DNA of 64,000 nucleotides from CAVZMI01 sp050011775 (lineage in GTDB: Bacteria; Bacteroidota; Ignavibacteria; UBA10030; CAVZMI01). Under the pieces are notes generated by a model. It made no database searches, had not been told where the DNA came from, and worked only from the letters and a program-made list of their open reading frames with translations. Positions 47,250 to 57,576 of the stretch are shown here, piece after piece; the stretch's first letter is position 1, and every line of letters starts with the position of its first letter. The stretch is from NCBI GenBank assembly GCA_050011775.1, contig JBEKIL010000010.1:85975-149974 (forward strand), in the 5' to 3' direction. The position numbers were made by a program, and so were the translations under genes.

Positions 47250-49427
47250 TCATCTGATGATTATAAATTTTCGGAAGGTATTGTCGCCCTTCCTGAAGAT
47301 CAATTCACCTGAATCCGAATAGATGTCTTGTGTAACCTCGAAATACGCAATATATAATCCACTGACCACGATCTGTTCGGAAGAAGTCGCCGAATTCCAA
47401 ATTTCATCGCCGCTTCCGCTGATATGATTTATTGTCTGTATCAAATCCCCGGTTTCGGTATAAATTTTTATCACACAATACGCAGGCAGACCCAAAAAGG
47501 CGAGTCTGTCAGGCGTATCCTTCCCAAATTGGAGGTCCTTTGCTCTAATATTATAAGGATTAGGAACCACTCGTATTTCTGAGAGTTGCTTCTCGGAAGG
47601 ACGTGTTAAAAATGCCTCATGGTTCGTCATCGTATAAAATTTACTACTGACAAGAGGTTCACCGGCCGGGATATTCAGAGCGGCCGATCCGGGATTCGTC
47701 GTACCGTCATCTTTCGACTGTATATAATAAAAATAATTAAATCCTCGTCGCGCGTTCCTGTCTTCGTAACTATTCGCCAAATTATTTTTATTGCACTCAA
47801 AGATCATATCGTATGTCGTATCCGCTCTGCCTTCTGCCCTGTAGAGTCTGTATCCGTCGAAGTTCGACTCTATTTTCTCGGGGGGTTCCCATATAAGAGT
47901 AATCTTATTGCCACCGGATGTCACCTGGAATGTCTTTGGCGGCTGTGGAGGGGCGGGTATTGCATATCCGCTCTGATAGTTGGCTCTCGCTCTCCGAAAA
48001 GTCTGGAATAAGGAATCTTTCCCGGAAAATACCCAGGTATTTTTATAAGTATTTCTATCGGTCGTCGTGGATCCGTTTGGAAGTATGAACGGAGGTGTAT
48101 TGGCGATGTAATTCCTGATAATTTCTCTGTTCAGGCGTCGGTTTATACTGTTGATTCCTTCTGCGATGACAATCCGAATACTATCGTCAGGGTTCAGTGT
48201 ATACGGACCGTATCCCTGGGCACTTGCATACCCCCCCGGATCTCCCAATCCTACCGTTGTGGGGAAACGTGCTGGCCAGCCATTTGCATCTTTTCCAACA
48301 TATTCAGCATGAGTCTGGGCCGGATGTCCTTTTGACATGAACTTATACTTACTGTCCATCAAAGCCATATCATACTGATTGACACCCTGACCGTCCTGAT
48401 CCGAGCCCATATATTGTGTATCAAAAGGTTGTGCCGGATCATTAATATGTTCCTGAGGCGATTTGTCGGCATAAAGAACCGCAACGCCTGCGAACTTCGT
48501 CCCAGCCATCACTGACCCGGGCATGATTTCCTGACCGGTATAATGAGGAAGTCCGATATCCACCAACACTCCCGGAGATGCCGAAACTGGGCCGTAGTAT
48601 TCCCATTGAGCAGTGAATGCATCGGGGAATGGACACGGATGAGCTGCATCCTGACCGAATCCATCATTAATAGTATTCAATCCCCATGAGGCACCTGTCG
48701 GGGCCCAACCCTGATGATACGATTCACCGGCAAATCCTAAACGGAACTGAAAGTGGAATATTACACCGGTGAGTGTTTTATTTAATTTCCTCTGACCACT
48801 GCCGTCGATGATGCCGTCATTTTTAAAGACATATTCATAGATGTAGTAATTATCATTGTACTGTTGTGTGAATGCGAGCACTTTTCTGGTCATTGATACA
48901 CCGATGGAGGTATGGATCTTATTATAGATCATACGGTCCGCTTTCAAAGTATCCTGAACATCATCTAATACATCGTTGGGATCAAGATCAGATGCGTGCA
49001 TTCCATCAACCAGGACTGACGGATGATTAAATTTACCTACCAGTGAGAATGATTCGGGAAATATCTCCGAGCCTAAATATATGAATAGACGGCCCGAACA
49101 GGCTACCTTATGCGGAAATGTTCGTCCGTCAACCGGATCGGCGAAATTCGTCGTTCCGATCCAGACCGACTGTCCGACAAGGACATCCTGATTGATGTTT
49201 TCTGCCGGCCATTTTAATCCATCCAGCTGGTCCGTCGTAGTGAATGCCCTGGAACGTCTGCCGTATTCGATCTCAGCACCGCCGTTCGAAAACCAGTTTC
49301 GAAGCTGGCTTACCCATACCCATTTGATCTCCTGAGGGCCCGTAACCTGGGCATATATTGTATCTATACCGAATGCACTGCAAAGCGAAAAACCAATTAC
49401 CACTTTCAACAGATATTTTTTAATCAT
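47250..49427 (-). CDS. Secreted FnIII/FlgD-type protein paired with a TonB receptor
   Basis: About 725 residues with a signal peptide ending at TIYAQ (start at 49427; an ATG six codons upstream is possible). The N-terminal 520 residues form a conserved region of unknown fold (VWVSQLRNWFSNGGAEIEYG). Next is a fibronectin-III-like domain (KITLIWEPPEKIESNFDGYRLYR), then a C-terminal FlgD-Ig/sorting-type domain (RVVPNPYNIRAKDL...FRKFIIIR). It begins shortly after the TonB receptor stop. A paralogue at 61489 is also placed directly after a TonB receptor. The constant pairing suggests that it plays the part of SusD, a surface lid or binding subunit, although it is not homologous to SusD. That role is an inference. 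Confidence 0.72.
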   Translation of the reverse strand: MIKKYLLKVVIGFSLCSAFGIDTIYAQVTGPQEIKWVWVSQLRNWFSNGGAEIEYGRRSRAFTTTDQLDGLKWPAENINQDVLVGQSVWIGTTNFADPVDGRTFPHKVACSGRLFIYLGSEIFPESFSLVGKFNHPSVLVDGMHASDLDPNDVLDDVQDTLKADRMIYNKIHTSIGVSMTRKVLAFTQQYNDNYYIYEYVFKNDGIIDGSGQRKLNKTLTGVIFHFQFRLGFAGESYHQGWAPTGASWGLNTINDGFGQDAAHPCPFPDAFTAQWEYYGPVSASPGVLVDIGLPHYTGQEIMPGSVMAGTKFAGVAVLYADKSPQEHINDPAQPFDTQYMGSDQDGQGVNQYDMALMDSKYKFMSKGHPAQTHAEYVGKDANGWPARFPTTVGLGDPGGYASAQGYGPYTLNPDDSIRIVIAEGINSINRRLNREIIRNYIANTPPFILPNGSTTTDRNTYKNTWVFSGKDSLFQTFRRARANYQSGYAIPAPPQPPKTFQVTSGGNKITLIWEPPEKIESNFDGYRLYRAEGRADTTYDMIFECNKNNLANSYEDRNARRGFNYFYYIQSKDDGTTNPGSAALNIPAGEPLVSSKFYTMTNHEAFLTRPSEKQLSEIRVVPNPYNIRAKDLQFGKDTPDRLAFLGLPAYCVIKIYTETGDLIQTINHISGSGDEIWNSATSSEQIVVSGLYIAYFEVTQDIYSDSGELIFRKGDNTFRKFIIIR

Positions 49428-49453
49428 GTGAATACTACCCTTCATTTTCAGAA

Positions 49454-52400
49454 TTAAAATTTAAATGATAAATTGATACCATAAAAAATTTGTCTCGGAT
49501 TCAGGAAGCTGAATGATGTATTATTCGGCATATCGATGTACGCTTTATCATCTAAAACCTGCTGCAGACGATTGCCTAATTCAGGGTGATTAGGGTTGTC
49601 CTTCATTTTTTCCCATTTGCTGTCGAGATACACCATGTATTCTTTTGTCGGCTTGTCGTAATAAATGACCCCTGTCTTGATATCGGCTGTATTCATCCCG
49701 TTCACGTTTCCGCTTTGTTCGATCGGCTGGAAATCTATTCCTTCTTTCCGGACAGAGCCTGCACGATCTGTTCCCGGTATGTTGTCATAGGCACGATTCT
49801 CGGGTAAGTGGAGCGACTCCATATAGTACTGGAAGTCGTAGCTATCATAAAAACTCTTGCCCGACAGGAACTGTGAATTCAACAGATTCCGAACTTCCAT
49901 AAAGAACATAAGCGAGAACATCTTGAAATCGAAAGTCTTGTTGAGGCGAAGATCTATATTATAGTAGTCCGATAACTGAACATTGTTGATCTCTTCGGGG
50001 ATAACTCTCTGTTGATATGTAATATATCCACCGGCTCTCCATTCTGCTGTTAAGTTCAGAGTCCAGTCACCAAGAGGACGGATTGCAGCAAACTGCGGCC
50101 CAAAATCCTTCGGTGTCAAGAATGTGATACTTGCATTGGCACGAGGCTGCGGAACCGGTTTTTGCTGGTACAGCAGGGCCGTATTCTGGTCTATAATTTT
50201 CTGCTTGCTCGGGTCCTCATCGATCGTCGGTTTCCCAAAAGCACCCTGGGTTACCACCTGATAGGTGAAATTGGCAAAACCACGGATCCAGTCGCCGGAA
50301 GATTTTCTGAATGTTAATTCAAATCCGCGGATATCCGCATAGCTGTTGTTATTCGCCGCGTAGTAACCAATACCTTTTTGATCGCTTAAATAAGCGGTAT
50401 AAGCCTGTTGATCGGTGATGTCATGATAAAATGCGGAAAGTTGCAACAGGTACGATTCAAACAACGCGTGATCATAACCTAATTCATATGAGACTGTCTT
50501 TGCCTGAATTAAATTTGGATTACCATAATTGGACATACCCCCTGTCGCACTGCGACCCACTCTGAATATCTCTTCATATGCAGGCATTTGTTTGAAGTGC
50601 CCGTAATTAAAGTACAATTTTGAATTCTCTGTAATCGGGTGCGATATGCCCAAACGAGGGCTGAGGGCAACGTCGACTTTTGCTTTTGTTTTTGGATAAT
50701 CGGCACTCGAATTATACGAACTGGAGAAATATAATTTATCGAAAGGATTAACATCCGCCCATTCAGTATTTGGATTGCTGAGATCCATTCTTAAGCCTAA
50801 ATTGGCGATAAATCCTAATGCTTCTATCTTATCCTGAGCGTACAAGGAGAGACGGTACGGCTTCCAGTTTTCTTTCACATAATTTACATCATTGAAAAAT
50901 ACCTTCACCCAACCATAATCCAAATCAAGATCGTAATATGAGAATTCAATTCCTGTCTTGATCAGGTGGACGCTGGTCAATTGGCTTGTCAAATCTGCCT
51001 TTAATGTGAAGGATTTCAATTTGCTGGAATCACGTGCCGTAGCACTGTGACCGCCGAAGAACATCCCTGAAAGATCAGAGTTCGGCAAAGGATTATACCC
51101 GTTTGGAGCCTCATCGACAAAATAACCCGGGACTACTTCGTAACGCCTTGTTGTATCCCGGTTCTGGATGGGGCCGACAAGGTAACTAGTATTGACATTC
51201 TCTATGCTTATCTCATAGACGGTCGACGCAGTTACAAACGAAGTGAGTTTCGCAGCAAAGGTGAGGTGACTGATTTCGGCTTTACTATACCAGGAATCAC
51301 AGAAAATCCTTGACGGTCTCTGCTCGTTCGTGACCTCAGCGATCTCAAGTGGTGTGCGCATATAGTCTGAAGGATTCCAAAATTGAACGCCGGTGATCCC
51401 GAATGAAGGATTCCAAAATTGTCTATCGTCCGAGTTGATGGGGACGGTAAAGGTTTTACCCATAGTAGCAGTTAGCTGCAGCTTCATATTCTTTCTTACG
51501 TCAGAATTCAGCTTAAATGACCAGTTATAGTCTTTATAATCGTCGCGGCTGAGAGGTATAAGAAGCATTTCTCTGTTCATCACAAAACTGGTAAAGAATC
51601 GTAGATTGCCCAGTTTTTCGCCTATTAGCGGAACTGGACCGCCGAAACTTCCGTCAATATAATAATCGGGTGCTTTCGTAGGCCTTCTTCTATGTGTCCA
51701 TTCCCAGTAACGTTGAGCTCCGGCAGGTGTAAGATCGTTGGTAGGATCACTGTCTGCCATCAATCCCTCAGAAATAGAATTCCAGCCGTCAAATTTAGGA
51801 TACTGCCTCTGGGTATATTCATCCCACGCCCCGTTTTTTGTTCCCACCCAGCAGACATCAGGATCTAAATACGGACGGTTCCAACAGGAATTAGGATCGT
51901 ACACAGATATACCAAAATTTTTCTGCTGTGCAGGGCTGTATTTCACCGTTATCGACCCGGCATAGGAGGCGACATCCCCTTCTTTTTCAATGATATTGAC
52001 TATACCTGAGCGTACCTGTCCGTACTCGGCGTTAAAACCTCCACGCTCAACGGAAACTTCCTGGATTGAAGTCAGGGCGATTGTTGTGATAGGCTGGTTA
52101 TTTCTGGGATCACGTAAAGTAGCACCATCAATTTGAAAAAGTAATTGATCTGCACTGCCACCTCTCACTACAAAATTTTTATCAACTCCCGCCTGAAAGC
52201 CCATCATATCACCAACCGAGGAGACAGGAAGACTTTCAATTTCATCCGACTGAACTGAAACGATACTTGTGGATACATCCTTTTTTACGAGGCTTCGTTC
52301 TGCGACGATGATAACGGCTCCTGTTTCAATTGCTTGCGGCGTCATTTCAATATTGACAGGTGCTGTTTGATCTATAAGAACACGCACTCTCGTAACAGTC

Positions 52401-52663
52401 ACTGCAGAATACCCAACCATGCTTGCTACGACAGTTTGCACACCCGGCGGTACGTACAGAATGGCATAATAACCATCTATATTCGTGGTCGTGCCCAGGG
52501 TTGTTCCTTTGACAATGACATTAACACCTATCAGCGGTTCACCAGTCTCTTTATCCACGATTCTGCCGGCTATTTTTCCAGTGGTTCCCGCAAAAATAAC
52601 ACTTACCATTAATGAAAATAGTAGGACAGAAAAAATAAGTATTCGGTATTTACCCGATGACAT
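49454..52663 (-). CDS. TonB-dependent receptor, SusC-like arrangement (copy A)
   Basis: A 1069-residue protein: signal peptide (1-25), carboxypeptidase-regulatory-like domain (GKIAGRIVDKETGEPLIGVNV, about 28-105), plug domain (about 125-240 with FVVRGGSADQLLFQIDGA and GGFNAEYGQVRSGIVNI), and a long barrel ending in FYGINLSFKF. It is clearly paralogous to the receptor at 58194: the segments SVERGGFNAEYGQVRSG and LGYDHALFESYLLQLSAFY recur there. It is the first gene of a co-directional run that includes the surface protein, a lipoprotein and the PorV-like gene. It is probably an oligosaccharide importer controlled by the sensor operon upstream. Confidence 0.92.
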   Translation of the reverse strand: MSSGKYRILIFSVLLFSLMVSVIFAGTTGKIAGRIVDKETGEPLIGVNVIVKGTTLGTTTNIDGYYAILYVPPGVQTVVASMVGYSAVTVTRVRVLIDQTAPVNIEMTPQAIETGAVIIVAERSLVKKDVSTSIVSVQSDEIESLPVSSVGDMMGFQAGVDKNFVVRGGSADQLLFQIDGATLRDPRNNQPITTIALTSIQEVSVERGGFNAEYGQVRSGIVNIIEKEGDVASYAGSITVKYSPAQQKNFGISVYDPNSCWNRPYLDPDVCWVGTKNGAWDEYTQRQYPKFDGWNSISEGLMADSDPTNDLTPAGAQRYWEWTHRRRPTKAPDYYIDGSFGGPVPLIGEKLGNLRFFTSFVMNREMLLIPLSRDDYKDYNWSFKLNSDVRKNMKLQLTATMGKTFTVPINSDDRQFWNPSFGITGVQFWNPSDYMRTPLEIAEVTNEQRPSRIFCDSWYSKAEISHLTFAAKLTSFVTASTVYEISIENVNTSYLVGPIQNRDTTRRYEVVPGYFVDEAPNGYNPLPNSDLSGMFFGGHSATARDSSKLKSFTLKADLTSQLTSVHLIKTGIEFSYYDLDLDYGWVKVFFNDVNYVKENWKPYRLSLYAQDKIEALGFIANLGLRMDLSNPNTEWADVNPFDKLYFSSSYNSSADYPKTKAKVDVALSPRLGISHPITENSKLYFNYGHFKQMPAYEEIFRVGRSATGGMSNYGNPNLIQAKTVSYELGYDHALFESYLLQLSAFYHDITDQQAYTAYLSDQKGIGYYAANNNSYADIRGFELTFRKSSGDWIRGFANFTYQVVTQGAFGKPTIDEDPSKQKIIDQNTALLYQQKPVPQPRANASITFLTPKDFGPQFAAIRPLGDWTLNLTAEWRAGGYITYQQRVIPEEINNVQLSDYYNIDLRLNKTFDFKMFSLMFFMEVRNLLNSQFLSGKSFYDSYDFQYYMESLHLPENRAYDNIPGTDRAGSVRKEGIDFQPIEQSGNVNGMNTADIKTGVIYYDKPTKEYMVYLDSKWEKMKDNPNHPELGNRLQQVLDDKAYIDMPNNTSFSFLNPRQIFYGINLSFKF

Positions 52664-53279
52664 AGAATTTCTCCTTTGGTAGATTCTTTCTTTTCTAATT
52701 TTTACACTTTCGATTTGACAAATGTAATATATAGTGGTAAAAACTGTTATTTGAAAGTCCCGTTTTTTCTTTGGTTTGAAATATCAGTCCAGAATCCAAA
52801 ACCTAGAAGGCATGCAATAACTTTTTAAATCATGCAGACCTCTCAGACAGACAGTTTAAAATCGTTGCAGTAAAAAGTGAAGGTATTAAACAGTTTTTGG
52901 CATGAACCGAAATCCATGCTTGGGGATTAAAAAATCAAGAAAAATTGAATGATAAAATTTATTTTTTATAATAAAAGAGCCTCTCATTCAATACTCAATA
53001 CTTATAATTTACTACCGGTACTTATTTCGGCGGGCTTTGAAGCAAACATAGTCTTTTTTTTTTTGAATGTCAATAGTTATCGCTTTTTTTATGTCAATAG
53101 TCCGTCATTTCTATTAATACTTTACATTAAAATACGATAATCCATTGAATTTCAACAACATCTGTGCCATTTTTAAAAAACCTGTTTTTTATTATACAAA
53201 TCATCATACGACTTTTGAATGATTATTATGCTAATAATAGCCTATTGTCAGCTATGATAATCCAAGAAGAAGATTAAGT
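52664..53279. other. Intergenic region, 616 bp, very AT-rich
   Basis: No gene is seen. It lies between the start of TonB copy A and the end of the sigma-54 activator gene and should contain the promoter of the TonB operon. On the minus strand TACATTTG at 52719-52726 matches the Bacteroidota -7 box (TAnnTTTG), about 56 bp from the start codon, but no good -33 box was found. Confidence 0.45.
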
Positions 53280-54743
53280 TTATTGGCCTTTCAATCCAAG
53301 TTCTTTGCACATTCTATGATAATTCGGAGGAGCCAGGCCGAGTTTTCGTGCCGCCTCTGCATCCGATGAAGAATTTTTGCGGACAAAGGTGAAGTACTTC
53401 TTTCGAAAGATGTGTTCCATCTCTCGCAGTGAGAGAGTATTTTCGAAATCCCGAAATAGTATTGCATCGCCGCCAGCGGACAGTTGAAGTGAGGGGTGAA
53501 GAGATAACATTTCTTTTACAATATCCGAAGTGATTATATTTTCCTCCCGAAGGAGAAGGCGTTGAACTACATTCATAAGTTCCCTGACATTACCCGGCCA
53601 TGTATATTCTTTAAGTATTTTGAAGGCGTTTTCCTCTGTGGTAGGAGTCTGTCTGATCATATCTATACTCATCTGGCGCATAAAGTGCTCCCAGAGTACG
53701 AGAATATCCTCCGGCCTTTCTTTAAGCGGAGGTATGTAAAGGGGCACGACATGCAACCGATAGAATAGATCTTCACGAAATCTCCCCGCTGCAACCTCTT
53801 TTTGTAGAACCTTGTTCGTTGCGGCAATGAGACGAACGTCCACTTTGATTTTTTCGGTCCTCCCAATTTTCTCGATCTCACCGTCCTGGATGACCCTGAG
53901 TAATTTAACCTGGGCAGAGAGGGGAAGTTCGGCGACTTCATCCAGGAAAATTGTGCCGTGATTAGCCTGTTCAAAAAGTCCCCGCTTGCTTGTGCTTGCT
54001 CCCGTAAACGAACCTTTCTCATAACCGAATAATTCGCTCTCAATTAAATCATGAGGAATACTCCCGCAGTTAATGGGAATAAAATTTTCCAGCTTTCTCT
54101 TGCTTTCATAATGAATGTTTATTGCGACGAGTTCTTTGCCTGTGCCTGAAGCGCCCGAAATCAGGACTGTGGCATCGATCGCAGCCAGTTGCTTGATCTG
54201 TGCGCGAACCTTTTGCATTTGTTCTGATATTCCGAGAATTCTAGTACGTGACAGCATGCCTTCAACGTTGTGCAGCAGTTTCTTCTCGGACCGCGAATGT
54301 TCGCGCTCAAGCCTTTTCCTTTGATAGGCGTTGAATATACTCAATATGAAATCGGTCGGCTGATAGATATAGCCTTCAATATCAGTCGGATACTTTGTGC
54401 AATACCAAAACGCCCCTGCCTGTAAGAGTCGATTCGCAAAATCAAAGTCTGTAATATTCACGGTCATTTTTGTAATAACAATGATTTGCAGCGATGGAGC
54501 CACCCGCTTAATCGCCCGGATGAGTGCTTCTCCCATAACACCACCAGCAATCTGGAGATCCATTATTATTACATCGAATTGGTCATTGTGCTGCGCCAAC
54601 AGTTCCAATGCCGTGTCGCCGTTCGAGACGACTTCGCGTATCTGTATTTGATCCGAGAACGGTTTGAGTGTACTTCGAACTCGACGGACGTCGAACTCTT
54701 CATCCTCGATCAGTAAAACACCTATAACATCGTCTGTAAACAT
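53280..54743 (-). CDS. Sigma-54-dependent response regulator (NtrC family)
   Basis: A 487-residue protein from an ATG at 54743 with a GGAGC site; the frame upstream overlaps the kinase gene and is not credible. A receiver domain (1-125) has phospho-acceptor Asp62 in IIMDLQ. An AAA+ domain has Walker A GASGTGK (197-203), the sigma-54 contact motif GSFTGA (244-249, a Ser variant of GAFTGA) and Walker B TIFLDE (264-269). A Fis-type helix-turn-helix ends the protein (SSDAEAARKLGLAPPNYHRMC). It activates sigma-54 promoters after phosphorylation by the kinase encoded 23 bp upstream. Its likely targets are the adjacent TonB operons. Confidence 0.93.
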   Translation of the reverse strand: MFTDDVIGVLLIEDEEFDVRRVRSTLKPFSDQIQIREVVSNGDTALELLAQHNDQFDVIIMDLQIAGGVMGEALIRAIKRVAPSLQIIVITKMTVNITDFDFANRLLQAGAFWYCTKYPTDIEGYIYQPTDFILSIFNAYQRKRLEREHSRSEKKLLHNVEGMLSRTRILGISEQMQKVRAQIKQLAAIDATVLISGASGTGKELVAINIHYESKRKLENFIPINCGSIPHDLIESELFGYEKGSFTGASTSKRGLFEQANHGTIFLDEVAELPLSAQVKLLRVIQDGEIEKIGRTEKIKVDVRLIAATNKVLQKEVAAGRFREDLFYRLHVVPLYIPPLKERPEDILVLWEHFMRQMSIDMIRQTPTTEENAFKILKEYTWPGNVRELMNVVQRLLLREENIITSDIVKEMLSLHPSLQLSAGGDAILFRDFENTLSLREMEHIFRKKYFTFVRKNSSSDAEAARKLGLAPPNYHRMCKELGLKGQ

Positions 54744-54766
54744 ATCTGCTCCGTTTTTTCGTCTTC

Positions 54767-56269
54767 TCAATGTTGTACTATAAACACGAACCTGCAGCCC
54801 CCTTCGGGCAGATTCTCCGCATTTATCTTCCAGCCGAATCGTTGCGTGGCGATCTCGTATGCAATGTAACAACCGTACCCGGAATGTTCCTTGCCCGTTA
54901 TATCGCCTGATGTCACCTGTTCCTGAAATATTTTCTTAACGCCGTGCTCATCGCTTTCTAAAAGGCCGAGGGGGATTCCGTTTCCATTATCAGCAATCAT
55001 AATAGTCGATTGCCTCAGAACGGGATTGAATTCCGTTTTGATTGTGATTACTTTCTTATCCACACCTGCATGATCCATACTGTTCTGGATGATCGGTTCA
55101 AACACCTCCCAAATGACATACTCATTGATGGCAACATCAGGCAGCAGGGGATCAAGCTGCAGATTGAACTTCGTTGCGGGCCGGTTATCCGACAGCCGCT
55201 GAAAGATATTTTCGACAATGAATTTAATAACCTCGTTGACATTCGTTTTAAACATCGGACCGCGTATTGTGTGAATTGGAGGATCATACCACTTCATATC
55301 ATAGATCACCCGTGCGATGAAACTGGCATACCTGCTGATACGATTCTTGATGAAATTAATATTATCTGCCGTTAAATTCCGTAAATCTTCTTTGATAAAT
55401 CCTCCAATCTTTTCGGCCTTATGGTGGGTATGATAGATACGCTTGGTAAAAAGCATTTCCTTTTGGTGATTGATCTGTTCTGTCAGATGTTGTTTTTGTT
55501 CTTCAAACAATAATCGTTGCGCTTCGTTGCGTTCTGCGAGTGTCCGCGTAGAGATATAAAACATAGCCAGTAATCCGATAATAATAAGAGCAGAATATAC
55601 CAATGCCGTTTGATTGTAATTGGTCGACATTTCCTCGGTAAGAAATGTAAGATCCGGAGAAGTTTTCATATATACTACGCCGACAAATTCTCCCCGGGGA
55701 ACGAACGGAATAAATACATGGAATATATGCTGCCGTTCCACCAATGTGTAGTTTTGTTCTATCTTACGAATTGTGTCCTGCACCGATCGGAACAAACGAA
55801 TCGCCTCGGCGTGCGTACTATCCGAATTCCGAACACTCTTTGCATCTCCAAATAAATAGTTACACAATTGTTTACCATCATCGATTGATACTATCGTGTT
55901 TTCATACGGGATCAATATACAGACGCTTTGAACATTCTTATCGAGTAATTGCTGACTAAAAATGATGTTAAAGTCCTGTATGATCTTTCGTTCTTCGCTT
56001 TCCGAGAGCTTTGCCTTCGGACTCTTGGACTCGAAAAGCATTTCTATTGAAGTGGCGGTCAGATTGGCAATACGCTCGGCAGCATCCTGCTGATACCATT
56101 GCTGGGATTTCACAAATACTTTTCTGAGCGAATTTTGATTCATGAAAAGAACGAAGAATTGGAAGACAATCAATACCAGTGCAAGCACTGTAATGTGCCG
56201 GATCTCGAAACGATACTCGTGATATCTGTCCCGGAACAGTCGAAGATATTTCATTATTGTACCCATCAT
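54767..56269 (-). CDS. Membrane sensor histidine kinase
   Basis: A 500-residue kinase with two membrane helices (about 26-44 and 222-240) flanking an extracytoplasmic domain of about 175 residues. A cytoplasmic coiled coil leads to the segment KRIYHTHHKAEKIGG, with candidate phospho-His at 280, 282 or 283; this is not a standard H-box. The ATPase domain has the N-box EPIIQNSMDHA, DNGNGIP and HSGYGCYIAYEIA. No HAMP domain is evident. Its ATG overlaps the stop of the binding-protein gene, so the two are translationally coupled. The most economical model is that the anchored binding protein presents a sugar to the extracytoplasmic domain. Confidence 0.88.
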   Translation of the reverse strand: MMGTIMKYLRLFRDRYHEYRFEIRHITVLALVLIVFQFFVLFMNQNSLRKVFVKSQQWYQQDAAERIANLTATSIEMLFESKSPKAKLSESEERKIIQDFNIIFSQQLLDKNVQSVCILIPYENTIVSIDDGKQLCNYLFGDAKSVRNSDSTHAEAIRLFRSVQDTIRKIEQNYTLVERQHIFHVFIPFVPRGEFVGVVYMKTSPDLTFLTEEMSTNYNQTALVYSALIIIGLLAMFYISTRTLAERNEAQRLLFEEQKQHLTEQINHQKEMLFTKRIYHTHHKAEKIGGFIKEDLRNLTADNINFIKNRISRYASFIARVIYDMKWYDPPIHTIRGPMFKTNVNEVIKFIVENIFQRLSDNRPATKFNLQLDPLLPDVAINEYVIWEVFEPIIQNSMDHAGVDKKVITIKTEFNPVLRQSTIMIADNGNGIPLGLLESDEHGVKKIFQEQVTSGDITGKEHSGYGCYIAYEIATQRFGWKINAENLPEGGCRFVFIVQH

Positions 56270-57576
56270 TTGATCAGCACCTCGCTGGAACGAATCAATT
56301 CATCAGAACGGGTAAGAGCTTCTTCGACCGTAATTTCCCGTTTAATTGCCAGGTGCGCATAATGGGAAATAATATCCGAGACCTTTGTATATTCGATAAG
56401 TGCAGGTCGATGAAATCCGCGGCGTAGCAATTTATGGAAAAAGATTAGCTCGTTATGAGTGCGCAGGAACAGACTATCTTCATAAACAGAATTAATTGCC
56501 GGTAAATATCCCATACGTTCGAATATCATCCGTTGAATTGCTTCGCTCTGAAAAAACCGGATAAATTCAATTGCTGCCGCTTTTTTCGTTGAAGACTTCG
56601 ATATCATCAAATTCCAGCCGCCGAATACCGAGGTCGATGGTCTCCCTTCGAAATGGGGTAAAGGTGCTTTCGCGATGTTTTTGAGCTTTGCCGTATCCGG
56701 GTAAGATGTACGGAAGTTCTGGACAAAATCGGGCCAACTGCGCATGAACACGGCATCGTGATCAAGCATGTATGTATCGCACAGGTATTCATCGAAATCC
56801 GTCACAACCTGGGGAGTCGTCCCATCTTTCACGAAATCGACCATCATCTGAAGAGATTTCACTGCAGATGGAGAAAGAAGATGAAAGGTATTGGATTTTA
56901 GAAATCCAGGTTCATAACCGACGGCTAATTCAAAGAAATTACATACCAGTCCTTCGTAGTCTTTTGCCGGAAACAGAAAGAACGGTTTATTTATATATCC
57001 AAGCCGCTTGCGTAGCCGCGCTAATTCTTTCCATGAAATTGATTCCTGGAGCCGCTTCTCGACCGCGCTTGCATCGGGTAATCTGTGAATAATATCCCGG
57101 CGATAATACATAAGCCCTACATCCAGATACATCGGCATCGCCACCAGTGTTCCTTCATACACACACGATTTCATCGCATCGGGCAGCAAGCGCCGTTTCT
57201 CATCTACACTGAAGTAGGAATCCAGCGGTTCACTCCATTTCGCAAAACGTGGAACCCAAATCAGGTCGACGGCAAAGATATCGAGTTTTTCACTTTTACT
57301 TCGCAGTGAACGCGCCAGCAGCTCTTTACGTTCGTTTGTACTGAATTTAGAAAACGGTAAATTGACGGGAATTACTTCGATTTTCCCTTTGTGCAAACGA
57401 TTGAACTCATCAATCGCGAGCTGATGCGAGGGTGAGATGTTATCAGCATAGTATAACTTTACAGGCTGGTCCCTCTCTTCAACGTGGAATACATTGAAAA
57501 TTGTCGTAAGCCAGCCTATGCCGATAATTATCGGTATAATAAGAAGGAGCAAAAAAAGAATATATCTCTTTCGCAT
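56266..57576 (-). CDS. Membrane-anchored family 1 sugar-binding protein (sensor component)
   Basis: A 436-residue extracellular solute-binding protein of the ABC family 1 type. The pattern KLYYADNISPSHQLAIDEFNRLHKGKIEVIPVN, DIFAVDLIWVPRFAKWSEPLD and FGGWNLMISKSSTKKAAAIEFIRFF is typical of oligosaccharide-binding proteins. The N-terminal helix (5-27) has no clear signal cleavage site or lipobox, so it may stay anchored in the inner membrane. No ABC permease or ATPase genes are nearby. Instead it is co-transcribed and overlaps by 4 bp with a histidine kinase, so a sensory role is more likely than transport. XylFII-LytS-YesN of clostridia is a known precedent for such a design. Confidence 0.85.
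   Translation of the reverse strand: MRKRYILFLLLLIIPIIIGIGWLTTIFNVFHVEERDQPVKLYYADNISPSHQLAIDEFNRLHKGKIEVIPVNLPFSKFSTNERKELLARSLRSKSEKLDIFAVDLIWVPRFAKWSEPLDSYFSVDEKRRLLPDAMKSCVYEGTLVAMPMYLDVGLMYYRRDIIHRLPDASAVEKRLQESISWKELARLRKRLGYINKPFFLFPAKDYEGLVCNFFELAVGYEPGFLKSNTFHLLSPSAVKSLQMMVDFVKDGTTPQVVTDFDEYLCDTYMLDHDAVFMRSWPDFVQNFRTSYPDTAKLKNIAKAPLPHFEGRPSTSVFGGWNLMISKSSTKKAAAIEFIRFFQSEAIQRMIFERMGYLPAINSVYEDSLFLRTHNELIFFHKLLRRGFHRPALIEYTKVSDIISHYAHLAIKREITVEEALTRSDELIRSSEVLIK

Noticed and set aside
56266..57576. Interpretation as the binding protein of an ABC sugar importer.
   Set aside because: No permease or ATPase genes are adjacent, and the gene overlaps a histidine kinase gene, so a sensory role is preferred.
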